Positions 1-11,749 of a stretch of 64,000 nucleotides of DNA are shown piece by piece (the stretch's first letter is position 1; every line of letters begins with the position of its first letter). Both the position numbers and the translations under genes were made by a program. This stretch comes from Rhodobacteraceae bacterium WFHF2C18 (GTDB lineage Bacteria > Pseudomonadota > Alphaproteobacteria > Rhodobacterales > Rhodobacteraceae). The stretch spans positions 372,001-436,000 of the forward strand of contig NHTQ01000002.1 of the NCBI GenBank assembly GCA_002166865.1. Direction: 5' to 3'. Below the pieces are notes generated by a model. The model was not told the DNA's origin. It saw nothing but the letters and a program-made list of their open reading frames with translations, and ran no database searches.

Positions 1-2
1 TG

Positions 3-233
3 ACGATCACCGTGGAGTTCTACGAGAACGAGGCGCTGAATGCCACGCTGCCGCAGAAAGTCACCTGCCGCGTGGCCGAGACCGAGCCGGTGGTCAAGGG
101 TCAGACGGCGGCCAACAGCTTCAAGCCGGCGGTTCTGGAAAACGGGGTGAAGGTGCAGGTGCCGCCCTTCGTCGGCCCGGACGAGGAAATCGTCGTCAAC
201 ACCGAGACGATGGAATACGCCGAACGCGCCTGA
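3..233 (+). CDS. efp: Elongation factor P, C-terminal part (partial)
   Basis: Only the last 76 residues are in the window; the frame is open from base 3, so the start lies upstream. EF-P binds the ribosome next to the P site and relieves stalling at polyproline stretches. The visible part covers the end of domain II and domain III, including the segment around FVGPDEEIVVNTETMEYAERA, which is typical of the EF-P C-terminus with its OB-fold and final Y-x-x-R-A. The gene converges on the next one, with only three bases between the stop codons, and I see no terminator hairpin there. The family call is confident; nothing can be said about the modified lysine, which is outside the window. Confidence 0.93.
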   Translation, partial: TITVEFYENEALNATLPQKVTCRVAETEPVVKGQTAANSFKPAVLENGVKVQVPPFVGPDEEIVVNTETMEYAERA

Positions 234-236
234 ACC

Positions 237-1040
237 TCAGGCGCCGGCCCTGTCCAGCAGGCCGCTGACCAGACCGCGGTAGCCCGCCCCGAACAGCCGC
301 AGATGCACGAGGGCGGGCCAGAGCTGATAGATGACCTGCCGTTGGCGGTGGCCCGGCTCAAGCGGCCCGTACCCGTCGAAGAACGACGGCGGCGGACTGC
401 CGAAAAGTGTGAGCATGGCCAGATCAACCTCGGCATGGCCGTTGTAGCACGCGGGATCGATCAGCACCGCGCCGCCATCCGAGGTGAACAGCACGTTCCC
501 GGCCCACAGGTCACCATGCAGCAGGCTTGCCGCCGGCGCCTTGGGCAGCAGATCGGGCAGGCGCGCGGCGAGCGCCTCGACCCGCGGGCGCAGGTCCGGC
601 GGCAGGCTTTCGGGCGCGGCCAGCAGCCGGTTCTCGGTCCAGAACCGGGGCCAGTCGCCGCTTTGCCGGTTTGGGATGACGACCGGGTCGAAGCCGTAAT
701 CCTCTGCCCAGCCGTATCGGGTGGCGTGGTGGGCATGCAGCGACCGGAGCGCACGGCCCAACTGGCGCCACCCGGCCGCGTCCGGGGCGCCTTCGTCGAG
801 ATGGTTCAGAACGATCAACCCCGGTTCCACGTGCAGGACGTGCGGGGCCGGGGCGCCGGCATCCCCGAGTGCGCGCAACATGCGCGCCTCGGCCTCGACA
901 CGCGGGCCCGTTTTGGCCACCACGCGGCGGTGATCGGCCAGGTCGATGCGGCGTACCTCGGACAGGTCGCCGCCGTGCAGCGGTACCATCCGGGCCACTG
1001 GCGCGCCCAGGGCCGCCTCGATCCGCGGGGCGAGCGTCAC
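237..1040 (-). CDS. Fructosamine kinase family protein
   Basis: A 267-residue protein of the fructosamine/ketosamine-3-kinase family, which phosphorylates sugars bound to amines so that the adduct falls apart (protein deglycation). The kinase-like catalytic motif HGDLWAGN is at about residues 175-182 and the metal-binding IDPA motif follows near 195. The conserved N-terminal GGDLSEV is at about 23-29. Length fits the family (about 260-290). Its start overlaps the end of the neighbouring ygfZ-like gene by four bases on the same strand, so the two are probably cotranscribed. The true substrate cannot be read from sequence; bacterial members may act on small ribulosamines or other metabolites. 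Confidence 0.85.
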   Translation of the reverse strand: MTLAPRIEAALGAPVARMVPLHGGDLSEVRRIDLADHRRVVAKTGPRVEAEARMLRALGDAGAPAPHVLHVEPGLIVLNHLDEGAPDAAGWRQLGRALRSLHAHHATRYGWAEDYGFDPVVIPNRQSGDWPRFWTENRLLAAPESLPPDLRPRVEALAARLPDLLPKAPAASLLHGDLWAGNVLFTSDGGAVLIDPACYNGHAEVDLAMLTLFGSPPPSFFDGYGPLEPGHRQRQVIYQLWPALVHLRLFGAGYRGLVSGLLDRAGA

Positions 1041-1768
1041 GGTGTGTAGGTGACCTCGGCCTTGCCGGCCTGCATCGGCCCCTTGGCCCGGTCGAACCGA
1101 AGGTAGGCGATCGCGTGGCCGCCGGACTGGGTTAAAAGGGTGCCCGCGACCTTGCCATCGGCGGTGATCTCGGTGCCCACGGGCGCGGCGCCTGCGACCT
1201 CGACCCGGGCAAGGCCCTTGCGCAATTCGGTCTTGTGCTTCATCCGGGCGGTGACTTCCTGACCTACATAACAGCCCTTCTTGAAATCGACGCCGTTCAG
1301 GCGCTCGAACCCGGCCTCCAGGATCAGGGTATCGGGTGTCAGTTCGATGCCCGACTGCGGGATGCAGTGCGCCACGCGGATGGCATCCCAGTCGGTACCG
1401 TCATCCCCGGACGCCGCGCCGTAGAGGCGCCAGCCCATGTCGGGATGGCGCGGATCCGTGAAGGCGCCATCGGGTGCAGGCCCGGTGCCGCATGCCACTT
1501 TCAGATCGCTTTCCGCGATCTGCACGTCGGCGCGCAGCTTGTACATGTTGAGCCGTTGCATCAGCCCCGGGGCAAGCTCCGCGTCGACATCCAGCAGGAT
1601 GTCGTCGCCGTGCCGGAGCAGGAAGAAATCGGCCAGGTACTTGCCCTGCGGCGTCAGGATCGCCGCGTAGACCAACCCCTGGTCGAGCTTGGCGATGTCG
1701 TTGGTGATCAGCCCCTGCAGGAGGGTTTCGGCCTCGCTGCCCGAGATATCCAGGATCGTGCGTTCCAT
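1037..1768 (-). CDS. ygfZ: YgfZ/GcvT-like folate-binding protein
   Basis: A 243-residue member of the YgfZ family, relatives of the aminomethyltransferase GcvT that use tetrahydrofolate and support Fe-S cluster enzymes. The diagnostic motif KGCYVGQE is at about residues 164-171, and GLITND lies near residue 19, as usual. The frame is open 13 codons further upstream, but the ATG chosen here (MERTILDISG) has a purine-rich GGGAGA just before it and matches the usual N-terminus. Its end overlaps the fructosamine-kinase-like gene by four bases. It is divergent from the glycosyltransferase at 1835, with about 65 bases between. Confidence 0.88.
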   Translation of the reverse strand: MERTILDISGSEAETLLQGLITNDIAKLDQGLVYAAILTPQGKYLADFFLLRHGDDILLDVDAELAPGLMQRLNMYKLRADVQIAESDLKVACGTGPAPDGAFTDPRHPDMGWRLYGAASGDDGTDWDAIRVAHCIPQSGIELTPDTLILEAGFERLNGVDFKKGCYVGQEVTARMKHKTELRKGLARVEVAGAAPVGTEITADGKVAGTLLTQSGGHAIAYLRFDRAKGPMQAGKAEVTYTP

Positions 1769-1834
1769 TCCGTCTCCCGTCGCCTCTCGTCCTGTAATAT
1801 AGATCATGGCGCTTGCGACAACAGGGGGCGGGCG

Positions 1835-2506
1835 ATGCGCGCGAAACTCTCGGTGGTGATTCCCACGCTCGATGCCGCGGAAGAGCTGGCCCGTTCACTG
1901 CCGGCGCTGGCCGAAGGGCTGGAGGCCGGTCTGATCCGGGAACTGGTGATCTCGGACGGCGGCTCGCGCGATGACACGCTGCGCATTGCAGACGCGGCGG
2001 GCGCGGTCGTGGTTTCGGGACCGGCCTCTCGCGGGGGGCAACTGCGCAGGGGCGCGGCGCGGGCCGGGGGGCCGTGGCTGCTGTTCATGCATGCCGACAT
2101 GGTCCTGCCGCCCGGTTGGCCCGCTGTCGTGCAGAGGCACATGCCGACGGGCCGGCCCGCCTATTTCCGACTGCGATTCGACGCGCCGGGGCCGGCCGCG
2201 CGGCTGGTTGCCGGTTGGGCCAACCTGCGGGCGCGGCTTTTGCACCTGCCCTACGGCGACCAGGGGCTGTTGATCGCCCGGGCGGACTACGACGCCGCCG
2301 GCGGCTTTCCCGATATCCCCCTGATGGAGGACGTGGCCATCGCCCGCCGCCTGGGTCGGCGGCTGTGTCGCTTGCCCGTCACGGTCACCACCAGCGCGGA
2401 GCGCTACCGCCGGGCCGGCTGGCTGCGGCAGGGGGCGCGGAATCTCTGGCGGCTGATCCGCTATCTCGCCGGGGCCGATCCGGCGCGCCTGGCGCGCCGG
2501 TACTGA
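1835..2506 (+). CDS. Family 2 glycosyltransferase (TIGR04283-like)
   Basis: A 223-residue GT-A fold glycosyltransferase. The N-terminus has the standard LSVVIPTLDAAEEL strand and nucleotide-binding region. A DGGSRDDT motif lies near residue 48 and MHADM near 87, which supplies the metal-binding acidic residue. LMEDV near residue 165 is a catalytic-base-like motif. These features resemble the compact TIGR04283 group of transferases; the sugar and acceptor are unknown. The start follows a GGGGGCGGGCG stretch rather than a clear Shine-Dalgarno. The gene is divergent from ygfZ and ends four bases before the convergent phosphatase gene. Confidence 0.82.
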   Translation: MRAKLSVVIPTLDAAEELARSLPALAEGLEAGLIRELVISDGGSRDDTLRIADAAGAVVVSGPASRGGQLRRGAARAGGPWLLFMHADMVLPPGWPAVVQRHMPTGRPAYFRLRFDAPGPAARLVAGWANLRARLLHLPYGDQGLLIARADYDAAGGFPDIPLMEDVAIARRLGRRLCRLPVTVTTSAERYRRAGWLRQGARNLWRLIRYLAGADPARLARRY

Positions 2507-2510
2507 CCCT

Positions 2511-3191
2511 TCAGCGCCGGCGGCGGGTCGCTTCGTAGTCAGCCTGCATCTGCTTGTGATCGTATTCGGTGGCGATCCAGTCGGAAAAGCGGAGGCCGCT
2601 TTCAGCCCGGCGCGCGGCGTAGCGATCGAGGATGTAGTCAAGCACGCCCGTCCTGGACCACTTGAGGTGGATGTATTTCAGCCCCAGCATCCTGCGCGCT
2701 TCGGCCACCGGCCGGCCCTCGATCTCGATGAGGTAGATGGCCGCGGCGAAACCGGCCCGATCCGCCCCAGACTTGCAGTGCATCACGAAGGGGCGCTCGA
2801 TCTCGTGGAAGGCCTCGATCACGCGCAGCACATGCTCCCGCGGCGCCGCGTGGCGGGCCTGAAGGTTCACGTTGACGAGGTTCAGCCCCAGTCGGCGGCA
2901 GCTTTCCTCCTCGACCAGGTAATGCGCCGCACCGGCCGCGCCGCGCAGGTTCAGGACCGTGCGGATTCCCATCGCCTTGAGCCGGACGAACCGTTCGTGC
3001 GTCGGCTGATTCGAGCGGTAGACGCCCGGCGCCACCTCGAAGAAGTTGGTCCAGACCTTGCGCAGGACGGCGTGATCGAACCAGAGGTTGTAGATATGCG
3101 CCCGGCGGCGGTTCTCGGGCGTGGACAGATCCGTGTTGTAGGAGGCGCGTAGCCGTTGTTCCCAATCGGCGAGACGTTTGTAGAACTTCAT
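2511..3191 (-). CDS. Tyrosine/dual-specificity protein phosphatase family protein
   Basis: A 226-residue cytoplasmic protein with the cysteine phosphatase P-loop HCKSGADRAG at about residues 138-147 (nucleophile Cys139, phosphate-binding Arg145). The preceding strand and turn (YRSNQP near 58, TVLNLRG near 78) match phosphatases of the DSP/PTEN-like fold found in many proteobacteria. Substrate is unknown: it could be a phosphoprotein, a phosphoinositide-like lipid or a small phosphate ester. It converges on the glycosyltransferase with a four-base gap. No partner kinase is nearby. Confidence 0.82.
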   Translation of the reverse strand: MKFYKRLADWEQRLRASYNTDLSTPENRRRAHIYNLWFDHAVLRKVWTNFFEVAPGVYRSNQPTHERFVRLKAMGIRTVLNLRGAAGAAHYLVEEESCRRLGLNLVNVNLQARHAAPREHVLRVIEAFHEIERPFVMHCKSGADRAGFAAAIYLIEIEGRPVAEARRMLGLKYIHLKWSRTGVLDYILDRYAARRAESGLRFSDWIATEYDHKQMQADYEATRRRR

Positions 3192-3334
3192 GAGATCGGC
3201 GCACTCCGTCGTTTCGGGCGGCCACCGCCCGCGCCCATTTAGGCCGGTCAGCGGCTCAGGACAAGCGGGACCAGGGCGATTGACGCCGCCGGGGCACGGC
3301 GTAAAGTTCCGGCCAGCAGTTCAGGAGATACCCC

Positions 3335-4531
3335 ATGCGCCCAACTAGTGGCCGCCCTTACCTGGCCATACCCGGCCCCTCGGTGGTGCCCGACGAGGTG
3401 TTGCGCGCCATGCACCGGCCGGCGCCCAACATCTACGAGGGGCCGCTGATCGAGATGACGGCGGGGCTGACCCCGGATCTGTTGTCCGTCGCGCGGACCA
3501 GCGGCGATGTGGCGATCTATATCAGCAACGGCCACGGGGCCTGGGAAGCGGCGCTGGCCAATGTCGTGGCGCCGGGCGAAAAGGTTCTCGTGCCCGCGAC
3601 CGGGCGCTTCGGCCACGGTTGGGCCGAGATCGCCCGGGGGCTGGGACTCGAGGTGGAGATCCTGGATTTCGGCAAGCAGGCCCCGGCCGATCCCGACCGT
3701 CTGGAGAACGCCCTGCGCGCCGATACCGCTGGCGAGATCAAGGCAGTGCTGGCGACGCATGTGGATACCTCGACGTCGATCCGCAACGACCTGGCGGCGC
3801 TCAGGCAGGCGATGGATGCGGCCGGGCATCCCGCGCTTCTGATGGCTGATTGCATTGCCTCGCTGGCCTGCGACCGCTTCGAGATGGATGCCTGGGGTGT
3901 GGATGTGACCGTGGCCGCCAGCCAGAAGGGTCTGATGCTGCCGCCCGGGCTGGGCTTTGTCTACTTCAATGGCCGCGCGGTGGCGGCGCGGGAGGCGATG
4001 GCGCGCGTCAGCCGTTACTGGGACTGGGTCCCACGGGCCGATCCCGCGTTGTTCTACCAGTATTTCGGCGGCACAGCACCCACCCACCACCTGTTCGGCC
4101 TGCGCGCGGCGCTGGACATGATCGCCGCGGAGGGGCTGGAGGCCGTCTGGGCCCGGCACGCGCGGCTCGCCCGGGCGATCTGGGCGGCCTGCGATATCTG
4201 GGCCGAGGGCGGTCCTCTGGCGCTCAACGTCGCCGATCCGGCCTTCCGCAGCCATGCGGTGACGGCCCTCAGGATCGGTGCGCCGCACGGCACGGACCTG
4301 CGCAACTGGGTGCAGGACAAGGCGGGCGTGACCCTCGGGATCGGCTTGGGCATGGCCGAACCGGGCGATCCGGCCTGGCACGGGTTCTTCCGCATGGGGC
4401 ACATGGGGCATGTCAACGCGCACATGGTCCAGGGCATGCTGGGGGCTGTCGCCGCCGGGATGGCGGCGTTGGAGATCCCGCATGGCACGGGCGGCCTGGA
4501 GGCCGCCGCGCGGGTCATCGGCGGGGCCTGA
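3335..4531 (+). CDS. Class V aminotransferase (alanine/serine-glyoxylate type)
   Basis: A 398-residue PLP enzyme of fold type I. The PLP lysine lies in the motif ASQKGLM (Lys198), with the cofactor aspartate in MADCIAS near 171. The family includes alanine-, serine- and aspartate-glyoxylate aminotransferases, which convert glyoxylate to glycine. AGGAGAT lies seven bases before the ATG. It is a paralogue of the BhcA-type enzyme at 47061, sharing the general pattern THxxTSTSxRNDLAALRxAMDAAGHP, but here there are no pathway neighbours, so the amino donor is undetermined. It ends five bases before a convergent small membrane protein. Confidence 0.83.
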   Translation: MRPTSGRPYLAIPGPSVVPDEVLRAMHRPAPNIYEGPLIEMTAGLTPDLLSVARTSGDVAIYISNGHGAWEAALANVVAPGEKVLVPATGRFGHGWAEIARGLGLEVEILDFGKQAPADPDRLENALRADTAGEIKAVLATHVDTSTSIRNDLAALRQAMDAAGHPALLMADCIASLACDRFEMDAWGVDVTVAASQKGLMLPPGLGFVYFNGRAVAAREAMARVSRYWDWVPRADPALFYQYFGGTAPTHHLFGLRAALDMIAAEGLEAVWARHARLARAIWAACDIWAEGGPLALNVADPAFRSHAVTALRIGAPHGTDLRNWVQDKAGVTLGIGLGMAEPGDPAWHGFFRMGHMGHVNAHMVQGMLGAVAAGMAALEIPHGTGGLEAAARVIGGA

Positions 4532-4536
4532 GCGCT

Positions 4537-4713
4537 TCAGGCGCGGCGCCCGAGCCGGGTGATGAGCTTGTCGAGGACAAGGCCCAGCACCAGGACGGCC
4601 CAAAGCCCAACGGCGGCCCAGAGCGCGAAGAAGATCCAGATCAGGTTCACCAGTCCCATCACCAGCGCGGCGTTGGTGTAATTTGGGGCCGATGGCAGGT
4701 TTCCGCGTCGCAT
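4537..4713 (-). CDS. Small membrane protein of unknown function
   Basis: A 58-residue hypothetical protein. After a short basic, proline-containing N-terminus it is almost wholly hydrophobic (about residues 15-48), consistent with two closely spaced membrane segments, and it ends with a basic KLITRLGRR tail. The ATG chosen lies clear of the upstream HisC-like gene; a longer reading of this frame would run across that gene and is not credible. No strong ribosome-binding site is visible. Family not recognised. Confidence 0.5.
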   Translation of the reverse strand: MRRGNLPSAPNYTNAALVMGLVNLIWIFFALWAAVGLWAVLVLGLVLDKLITRLGRRA

Positions 4714-4771
4714 GGCCGGAATGATAGCGCGGATTGACCCGCCGCCGGAGCGGAAACTTGCGCAGAGGCCG

Positions 4772-5878
4772 CTATCCGCGGGCAACCGCCAGCGCGTGGG
4801 GCAGTTCGCGCGCCAGCACCTCCAGGTCCTCCGGCCGGCCGCAGCTGATCCGGATACAGCGGTCCTGCGGGGCGACGAAGGGCTTTCGCACGAAGACCCC
4901 GCGCGCAACCATCGCGTCCAGCACCGCGGTGGCGAAGGCGCCGTCGGCGCCGCAATCGACCGCGACGAAATTGGTCGCCGAGGGCAGGGTGGCAAGATCG
5001 TTCATCGCCGCGATCCGCGCGATCCGATCGCGCGCGCGGGCGACCTCGGCCTGGACATGGGCCAGCCAGTCACGGTCATGCAGCGCGGCCAGCGCCCCGG
5101 CCTGGGCCATGCGGTTCATGCCGAAATGGTTGCGGATCCTGTCGAAGCTGCGGATCAAAGCCGCCGCGCCGACGGCATAGCCCACCCGCGCGCCGGCCAT
5201 GCCGTAGGCCTTGGAAAAGGTCCGCATCCGGATCACGCGGGGGTCCTCGGCCGCGATATCGGCGGCGGTGCCGTCCGGCGCGAACTCGATGTAGGCCTCG
5301 TCCAGCAACAACAGGCAGCCCGCCGGCAGATCGTCCAGGGCGGCGGCGATCTCCGCCCCTTCGTGCCAGGTTCCCATCGGGTTGTCGGGATTGGATAGGT
5401 AGACGAGCTTGGCGTCCACCTCCCCCGCCTTGGCGAAAAGCGCCGCCGGATCCTCGCGGTCGTCGCGGTAGGGCACCTTGTGCAGCGCGCCGCCATAGCC
5501 CGTGACGTGGTAGTTGAAGGTGGGATAGGCGCCGTCTGAAGTCACCACCGCATCGCCCGGCGCGACCAGCAGACGCACGAGATAGCCCAGAAGCCCGTCG
5601 ATTCCTTCGCCGACTAGGATGTTTTCAGGAGCGACGCCCATGTGGGTGGCCAGGGCGGCGCGCAGGTCGTGGCTGCCCGGATCGCCGTATTTCCAGATTT
5701 CCCGCGCCTCGGCCTGCATCGCCGCCACCGCCTTGGGCGAGGGGCCGAAAAGGCTTTCATTGGCGCCGAGGCGCGCGGCGAAGGGCGCGCCCCGGGCCCG
5801 CTCCTGTTCCTCGGGGCCCACGAAGGGGACGTTGGCGGGAAGGCTCTGGACGAGGTCGGTATAGCGCGGTCCGGTCAT
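4772..5878 (-). CDS. HisC-like pyridoxal phosphate aminotransferase
   Basis: A 368-residue class I/II aminotransferase resembling histidinol-phosphate aminotransferase. It has the N-terminal ANESLFGPSP motif near 39, the NPDNPMG motif near 163, DEAY near 193, the PLP-lysine motif FSKAYGMAGARVGY (Lys223), and the C-terminal arginine motif RISCGRPED. Histidinol-phosphate aminotransferase makes histidinol phosphate in histidine synthesis, but close relatives act on aromatic or other amino acids. No his genes are adjacent, so I leave the symbol empty. It lies on the minus strand about 130 bases downstream of valS. Confidence 0.8.
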   Translation of the reverse strand: MTGPRYTDLVQSLPANVPFVGPEEQERARGAPFAARLGANESLFGPSPKAVAAMQAEAREIWKYGDPGSHDLRAALATHMGVAPENILVGEGIDGLLGYLVRLLVAPGDAVVTSDGAYPTFNYHVTGYGGALHKVPYRDDREDPAALFAKAGEVDAKLVYLSNPDNPMGTWHEGAEIAAALDDLPAGCLLLLDEAYIEFAPDGTAADIAAEDPRVIRMRTFSKAYGMAGARVGYAVGAAALIRSFDRIRNHFGMNRMAQAGALAALHDRDWLAHVQAEVARARDRIARIAAMNDLATLPSATNFVAVDCGADGAFATAVLDAMVARGVFVRKPFVAPQDRCIRISCGRPEDLEVLARELPHALAVARG

Positions 5879-6010
5879 GGCGGGCAGGTATAGCTATCGC
5901 GCAGGGATGTGCAAGGATCGGCCAGCCACCAAGGCAGGCGCCGGCGCGCGAGGATTTGCGGCCAGGGATCCCGGCGCCCGTCCGGTCAGGGGGCCGCCGG
6001 ACGCCGTGTC

Positions 6011-8920
<2,910 letters not shown>

Positions 8921-9011
8921 GGTCACAGTCCCCGTGATCTGCTTTCGGGGTTCCTTAGCGAATGCGCGGGCGGAGGGAAAGCGGCCGCGCGGCGAAAATG
9001 CGCCGCGCCGG

Positions 9012-9629
9012 TCAGCCGCGGGCGGCGGCGCGGGCCGCGTCGGTCAGGGGTTCGCGGACGCCGTCGCGGATCACGCCGGGATCGTAGGGCGGGCGCGCAA
9101 AGACCTCCTCGACCAGGGGCGCGAAATGGTCCAGCGGCAAGTTCTCGTACGCGGGATCGAAACTGGCCTGGTCCCAGCGTTCGCAGAACTCCGCGCAGTC
9201 GTCGAAATAGGGGCTGCCGCGGTGGCGCGCGCGCTTGTCGGGGTCGGCGCCCACGTGGTGGCCGTAGTAGGCCAATTGGAAATCGCCGTGCTTTTCCACC
9301 ACCCAGGTGCACTGCGCGCGCACGAAAGGCCTGAGGATCGTGGCGGCGTATTCGTCGTGGTTGAAGGGCGCGTAGAGGTCGCCGATGTCATGCAGCAGCG
9401 CGGCGACCACCCAGTCGGTATCGGCGCCGTCGCGCCAGGCGCGGGTGGCCGATTGCAGCGAATGTCCGAGTCGGGTGATCTGGTAGCCCGACAGGCTTTC
9501 GTCCAGCTCCACCAGTGCCTTGAGCAGCCGGCGGGCGGTGTGCCGGGTGTGTTCGATCTCTTGACGGGACAGGACCTCGTAGTCTTCTTTCGTGCCGTCC
9601 TTCATCCGGGTAAAGCTGACCTTTTCCAT
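9012..9629 (-). CDS. HD-domain protein (possible MIOX/PhnZ/TmpB-like oxygenase)
   Basis: A 205-residue HD-fold protein. The metal motif LLHDIGD is near residue 97 and supplies the His-Asp pair. Further conserved metal-ligand candidates are HSLQSA near 56, KHGDFQ near 125 and YYGHHVG near 133. The overall pattern, including the N-terminal [12 protein letters not shown], resembles the group of HD proteins that contains the mixed-valent diiron oxygenases PhnZ and TmpB (organophosphonate cleavage) and is related to myo-inositol oxygenase. Phosphohydrolase activity is the alternative. No phosphonate genes are adjacent, so the substrate is open. It sits upstream of valS on the same strand. Confidence 0.68.
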   Translation of the reverse strand: MEKVSFTRMKDGTKEDYEVLSRQEIEHTRHTARRLLKALVELDESLSGYQITRLGHSLQSATRAWRDGADTDWVVAALLHDIGDLYAPFNHDEYAATILRPFVRAQCTWVVEKHGDFQLAYYGHHVGADPDKRARHRGSPYFDDCAEFCERWDQASFDPAYENLPLDHFAPLVEEVFARPPYDPGVIRDGVREPLTDAARAAARG

Positions 9630-9772
9630 GGGCTGTCTCCTTGCGCGGTCGGGGGTGCGTCGCGCCGCAGCCTAGGGGCCGGGCGGCCGCAGCGTAAAGG
9701 GGCAGGGGCCCCTTGTAAGGCCGGACACGCGCGCGTATACGCGCGGTCTGTCACCCGCCGAAGGAGCCGATC

Positions 9773-10558
9773 ATGCTTGGCAGTGCGAATCTCAACATCA
9801 TGATCCGGGCCGCGCGCAAGGCGGGGCGGTCACTGGTAAAGGATTTCCGCGAGGTCGAGAACCTGCAGGTTTCGATGAAGGGGGCCGGCGATTTCGTCAG
9901 CCGCGCCGACCTGGCCGCGGAGCGCATCCTCAAGCAGGAACTGCGCGAGGCGCGGCCGACCTACGGCTGGCTGGCCGAGGAAGGCGGCGGCGAGGACGGC
10001 GAGGATCCGACGCGGCGCTGGATCGTCGATCCGCTGGACGGCACGACGAACTTCCTGCACGGGTTGCCGCACTGGGCGATCTCGATCGCGCTGGAGCACA
10101 AGGGCAAGATCGTGGCCGGCGTCATCTTCGACCCGGCCAAGGACGAGATGTTCTTTGCCGAGAAGGGCGAGGGCGCCTGGCTGAACGACAGCCGGTTGCG
10201 GGTGTCGGGGCGCTCGAAGATGATCGAATCGATCTTCGCCACGGGGCTGCCCTTCGGCGGCCGGTCGGACCTGCCCGCCACCTTGCAGGACCTGGCGCGC
10301 CTGATGCCCGCCTGCGCCGGGGTGCGCCGCTGGGGATCGGCTGCGCTGGATCTCGCCTATGTCGCCGCCGGCCGCTACGACGGCTACTGGGAACGGCGGC
10401 TGAACCCTTGGGACCTGGCGGCGGGGCTTGTCATCGTGCGCGAGGCCGGCGGGCTGGTCGGCCCGCTGACCGAGGGCGAAGAGATCCTGTCCAGCGGCGA
10501 GGTGATCTGCGCCAACGAGGCGATCTTCGACCGTTTCGCGCAGGTGATCCGGGGCTGA
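9773..10558 (+). CDS. suhB: Inositol monophosphatase family protein
   Basis: A 261-residue Mg-dependent phosphatase of the inositol monophosphatase/SuhB family. The metal-binding motif WIVDPLDGTTNFLHG is near residues 82-96, the EE pair of the metal site is near 63, and the second signature NPWDLAAGLVIVREAGG is near 211. The protein hydrolyses inositol-1-phosphate and similar substrates; SuhB of enterobacteria also acts in rRNA antitermination. AAGGAG is present ten bases before the ATG. It converges on the GFA gene with a 36-base gap. Confidence 0.9.
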   Translation: MLGSANLNIMIRAARKAGRSLVKDFREVENLQVSMKGAGDFVSRADLAAERILKQELREARPTYGWLAEEGGGEDGEDPTRRWIVDPLDGTTNFLHGLPHWAISIALEHKGKIVAGVIFDPAKDEMFFAEKGEGAWLNDSRLRVSGRSKMIESIFATGLPFGGRSDLPATLQDLARLMPACAGVRRWGSAALDLAYVAAGRYDGYWERRLNPWDLAAGLVIVREAGGLVGPLTEGEEILSSGEVICANEAIFDRFAQVIRG

Positions 10559-10594
10559 CCGGCGCCGAGGAGACAAAAATGCGGCGCGGCGGTC

Positions 10595-10963
10595 TCAGCA
10601 GTCTGCGGGATGGTTCACGCCGTCCACCCAGGGGATGGGCTCAAGATCCCGGGGATTGATCCCCTCCAGGCAACCAAGGTTGACGCCGTATTCGTTGGGA
10701 TTCGAGCGGCGCCGGTGGTGCGTGTAGATGCCGCAGGTTGCGCAGAAATAGTGCTGGGCCGTCTGCGTGCCCCATTGATACAGGCTCAGCGCCTCGGCCC
10801 CGCGGATCACCTCCACCCCGTCGAGCGGCGCGCTGACCGCGGCGGCCCCGCGCCGGCGGCAAAAGCTGCAGTCGCATCGCCGCGCGGTTGCCAGCCCGTC
10901 CGACAGCCGCACGCGCAGTTCGACCGCGCCGCAGTGACAGGTGGCTTTCATCGGCCGGGTCAT
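10595..10963 (-). CDS. GFA (glutathione-dependent formaldehyde-activating-like) zinc protein
   Basis: A 122-residue protein with the four-cysteine zinc fold of the GFA/CENP-V family: CHCG near residue 9, CDCSFC near 30 and CATCG near 74. The founding member speeds addition of glutathione to formaldehyde, but most members have no proven reaction. The chosen ATG overlaps the stop of the rhomboid gene (ATGA), which implies translational coupling. An alternative ATG four codons downstream (MKATCHCG) is also plausible. Confidence 0.82.
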   Translation of the reverse strand: MTRPMKATCHCGAVELRVRLSDGLATARRCDCSFCRRRGAAAVSAPLDGVEVIRGAEALSLYQWGTQTAQHYFCATCGIYTHHRRRSNPNEYGVNLGCLEGINPRDLEPIPWVDGVNHPADC

Positions 10964-11706
10964 TTCCTGCGCCTCACTGTCGGGATATGGGTGCGCCCGT
11001 AGGTGTACTGGGTTTCGGGATGCGGCGGCTGGCCGTCGGTGCGGCCCCAGTAGCGGGGCCCGCCGCGGCGGATGAAAAGCGGCAGCGTCAGCACCACGCC
11101 GACGATGAAACCGCCCGCGTGGGCCCAGTAGGCCACCCCGCCCATCGAGGGGTCGGCGCCTACACCCTGGAAAAGTTGCAGCACGAACCACAGCCCCAGC
11201 ATCACCCAGGCGGGCACGGCGACCACGGTGACGAAGAAGATGAGGATCACCAGCACATCGACCCGCGCCCTTGGATAAAGCAGAAGGTAGCCGCCCATGA
11301 TCCCCGCGATGGCTCCCGAGGCGCCCACCGTGGGCACCTGCGACATGGGGGCGGCCAGCACATGCGCCAGCCCCGCGCCCACGCCACAGGCGGCGTAGAA
11401 CAGCAGGTAGCCCAGGTGGCCCATTTCCTCTTCCAGATTGTCGCCGAAGATCCACAGAAACAGCATGTTGCCGCCCAGGTGCAGCAGCCCCCCATGCAGG
11501 AACATCGAGGTCAGCAGCGTATGCCAAGTGCCGTATTCGGTGACCAACACGGGCACGATCGCCCATTGCATGAAGAAGGCGTTGAGATCGCGCGGCGAGG
11601 CAAAGAGCGCCCAGTACCCAAGGAACACCACCACGTTCACGGCGATGAGCGCATAGGTCACATAGGGCGTCTGCCGCGACGGGTTGTGATCACGGATGGG
11701 CAGCAT
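10960..11706 (-). CDS. Rhomboid family intramembrane serine protease
   Basis: A 248-residue inner-membrane protein with six or seven hydrophobic segments. The catalytic serine is in GASGAIAG (Ser130) and the catalytic histidine in YWAHAGGF (His196). HGGLLHLGGNMLFL (near 71-84) is the conserved rhomboid loop and TM2 segment. Rhomboids cut transmembrane proteins within the bilayer; the substrate here is unknown. It is followed by the overlapping GFA gene and lies just downstream of putA, separated by a hairpin that probably ends putA transcription. Confidence 0.92.
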   Translation of the reverse strand: MLPIRDHNPSRQTPYVTYALIAVNVVVFLGYWALFASPRDLNAFFMQWAIVPVLVTEYGTWHTLLTSMFLHGGLLHLGGNMLFLWIFGDNLEEEMGHLGYLLFYAACGVGAGLAHVLAAPMSQVPTVGASGAIAGIMGGYLLLYPRARVDVLVILIFFVTVVAVPAWVMLGLWFVLQLFQGVGADPSMGGVAYWAHAGGFIVGVVLTLPLFIRRGGPRYWGRTDGQPPHPETQYTYGRTHIPTVRRRK

Positions 11707-11728
11707 GCGCGGAAGCTGGAGCGAAAGG

Positions 11729-11749
11729 GGGGTGGCGTCAAGCCACCCC
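11729..11749 (-). terminator. Probable putA terminator hairpin
   Basis: Perfect 8-base arms GGGGTGGC/GCCACCCC enclose a 5-base loop that contains the putA stop codon. In the putA direction the hairpin is followed by CCTTTC, a weak T run. It separates putA from the rhomboid gene. Confidence 0.55.
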
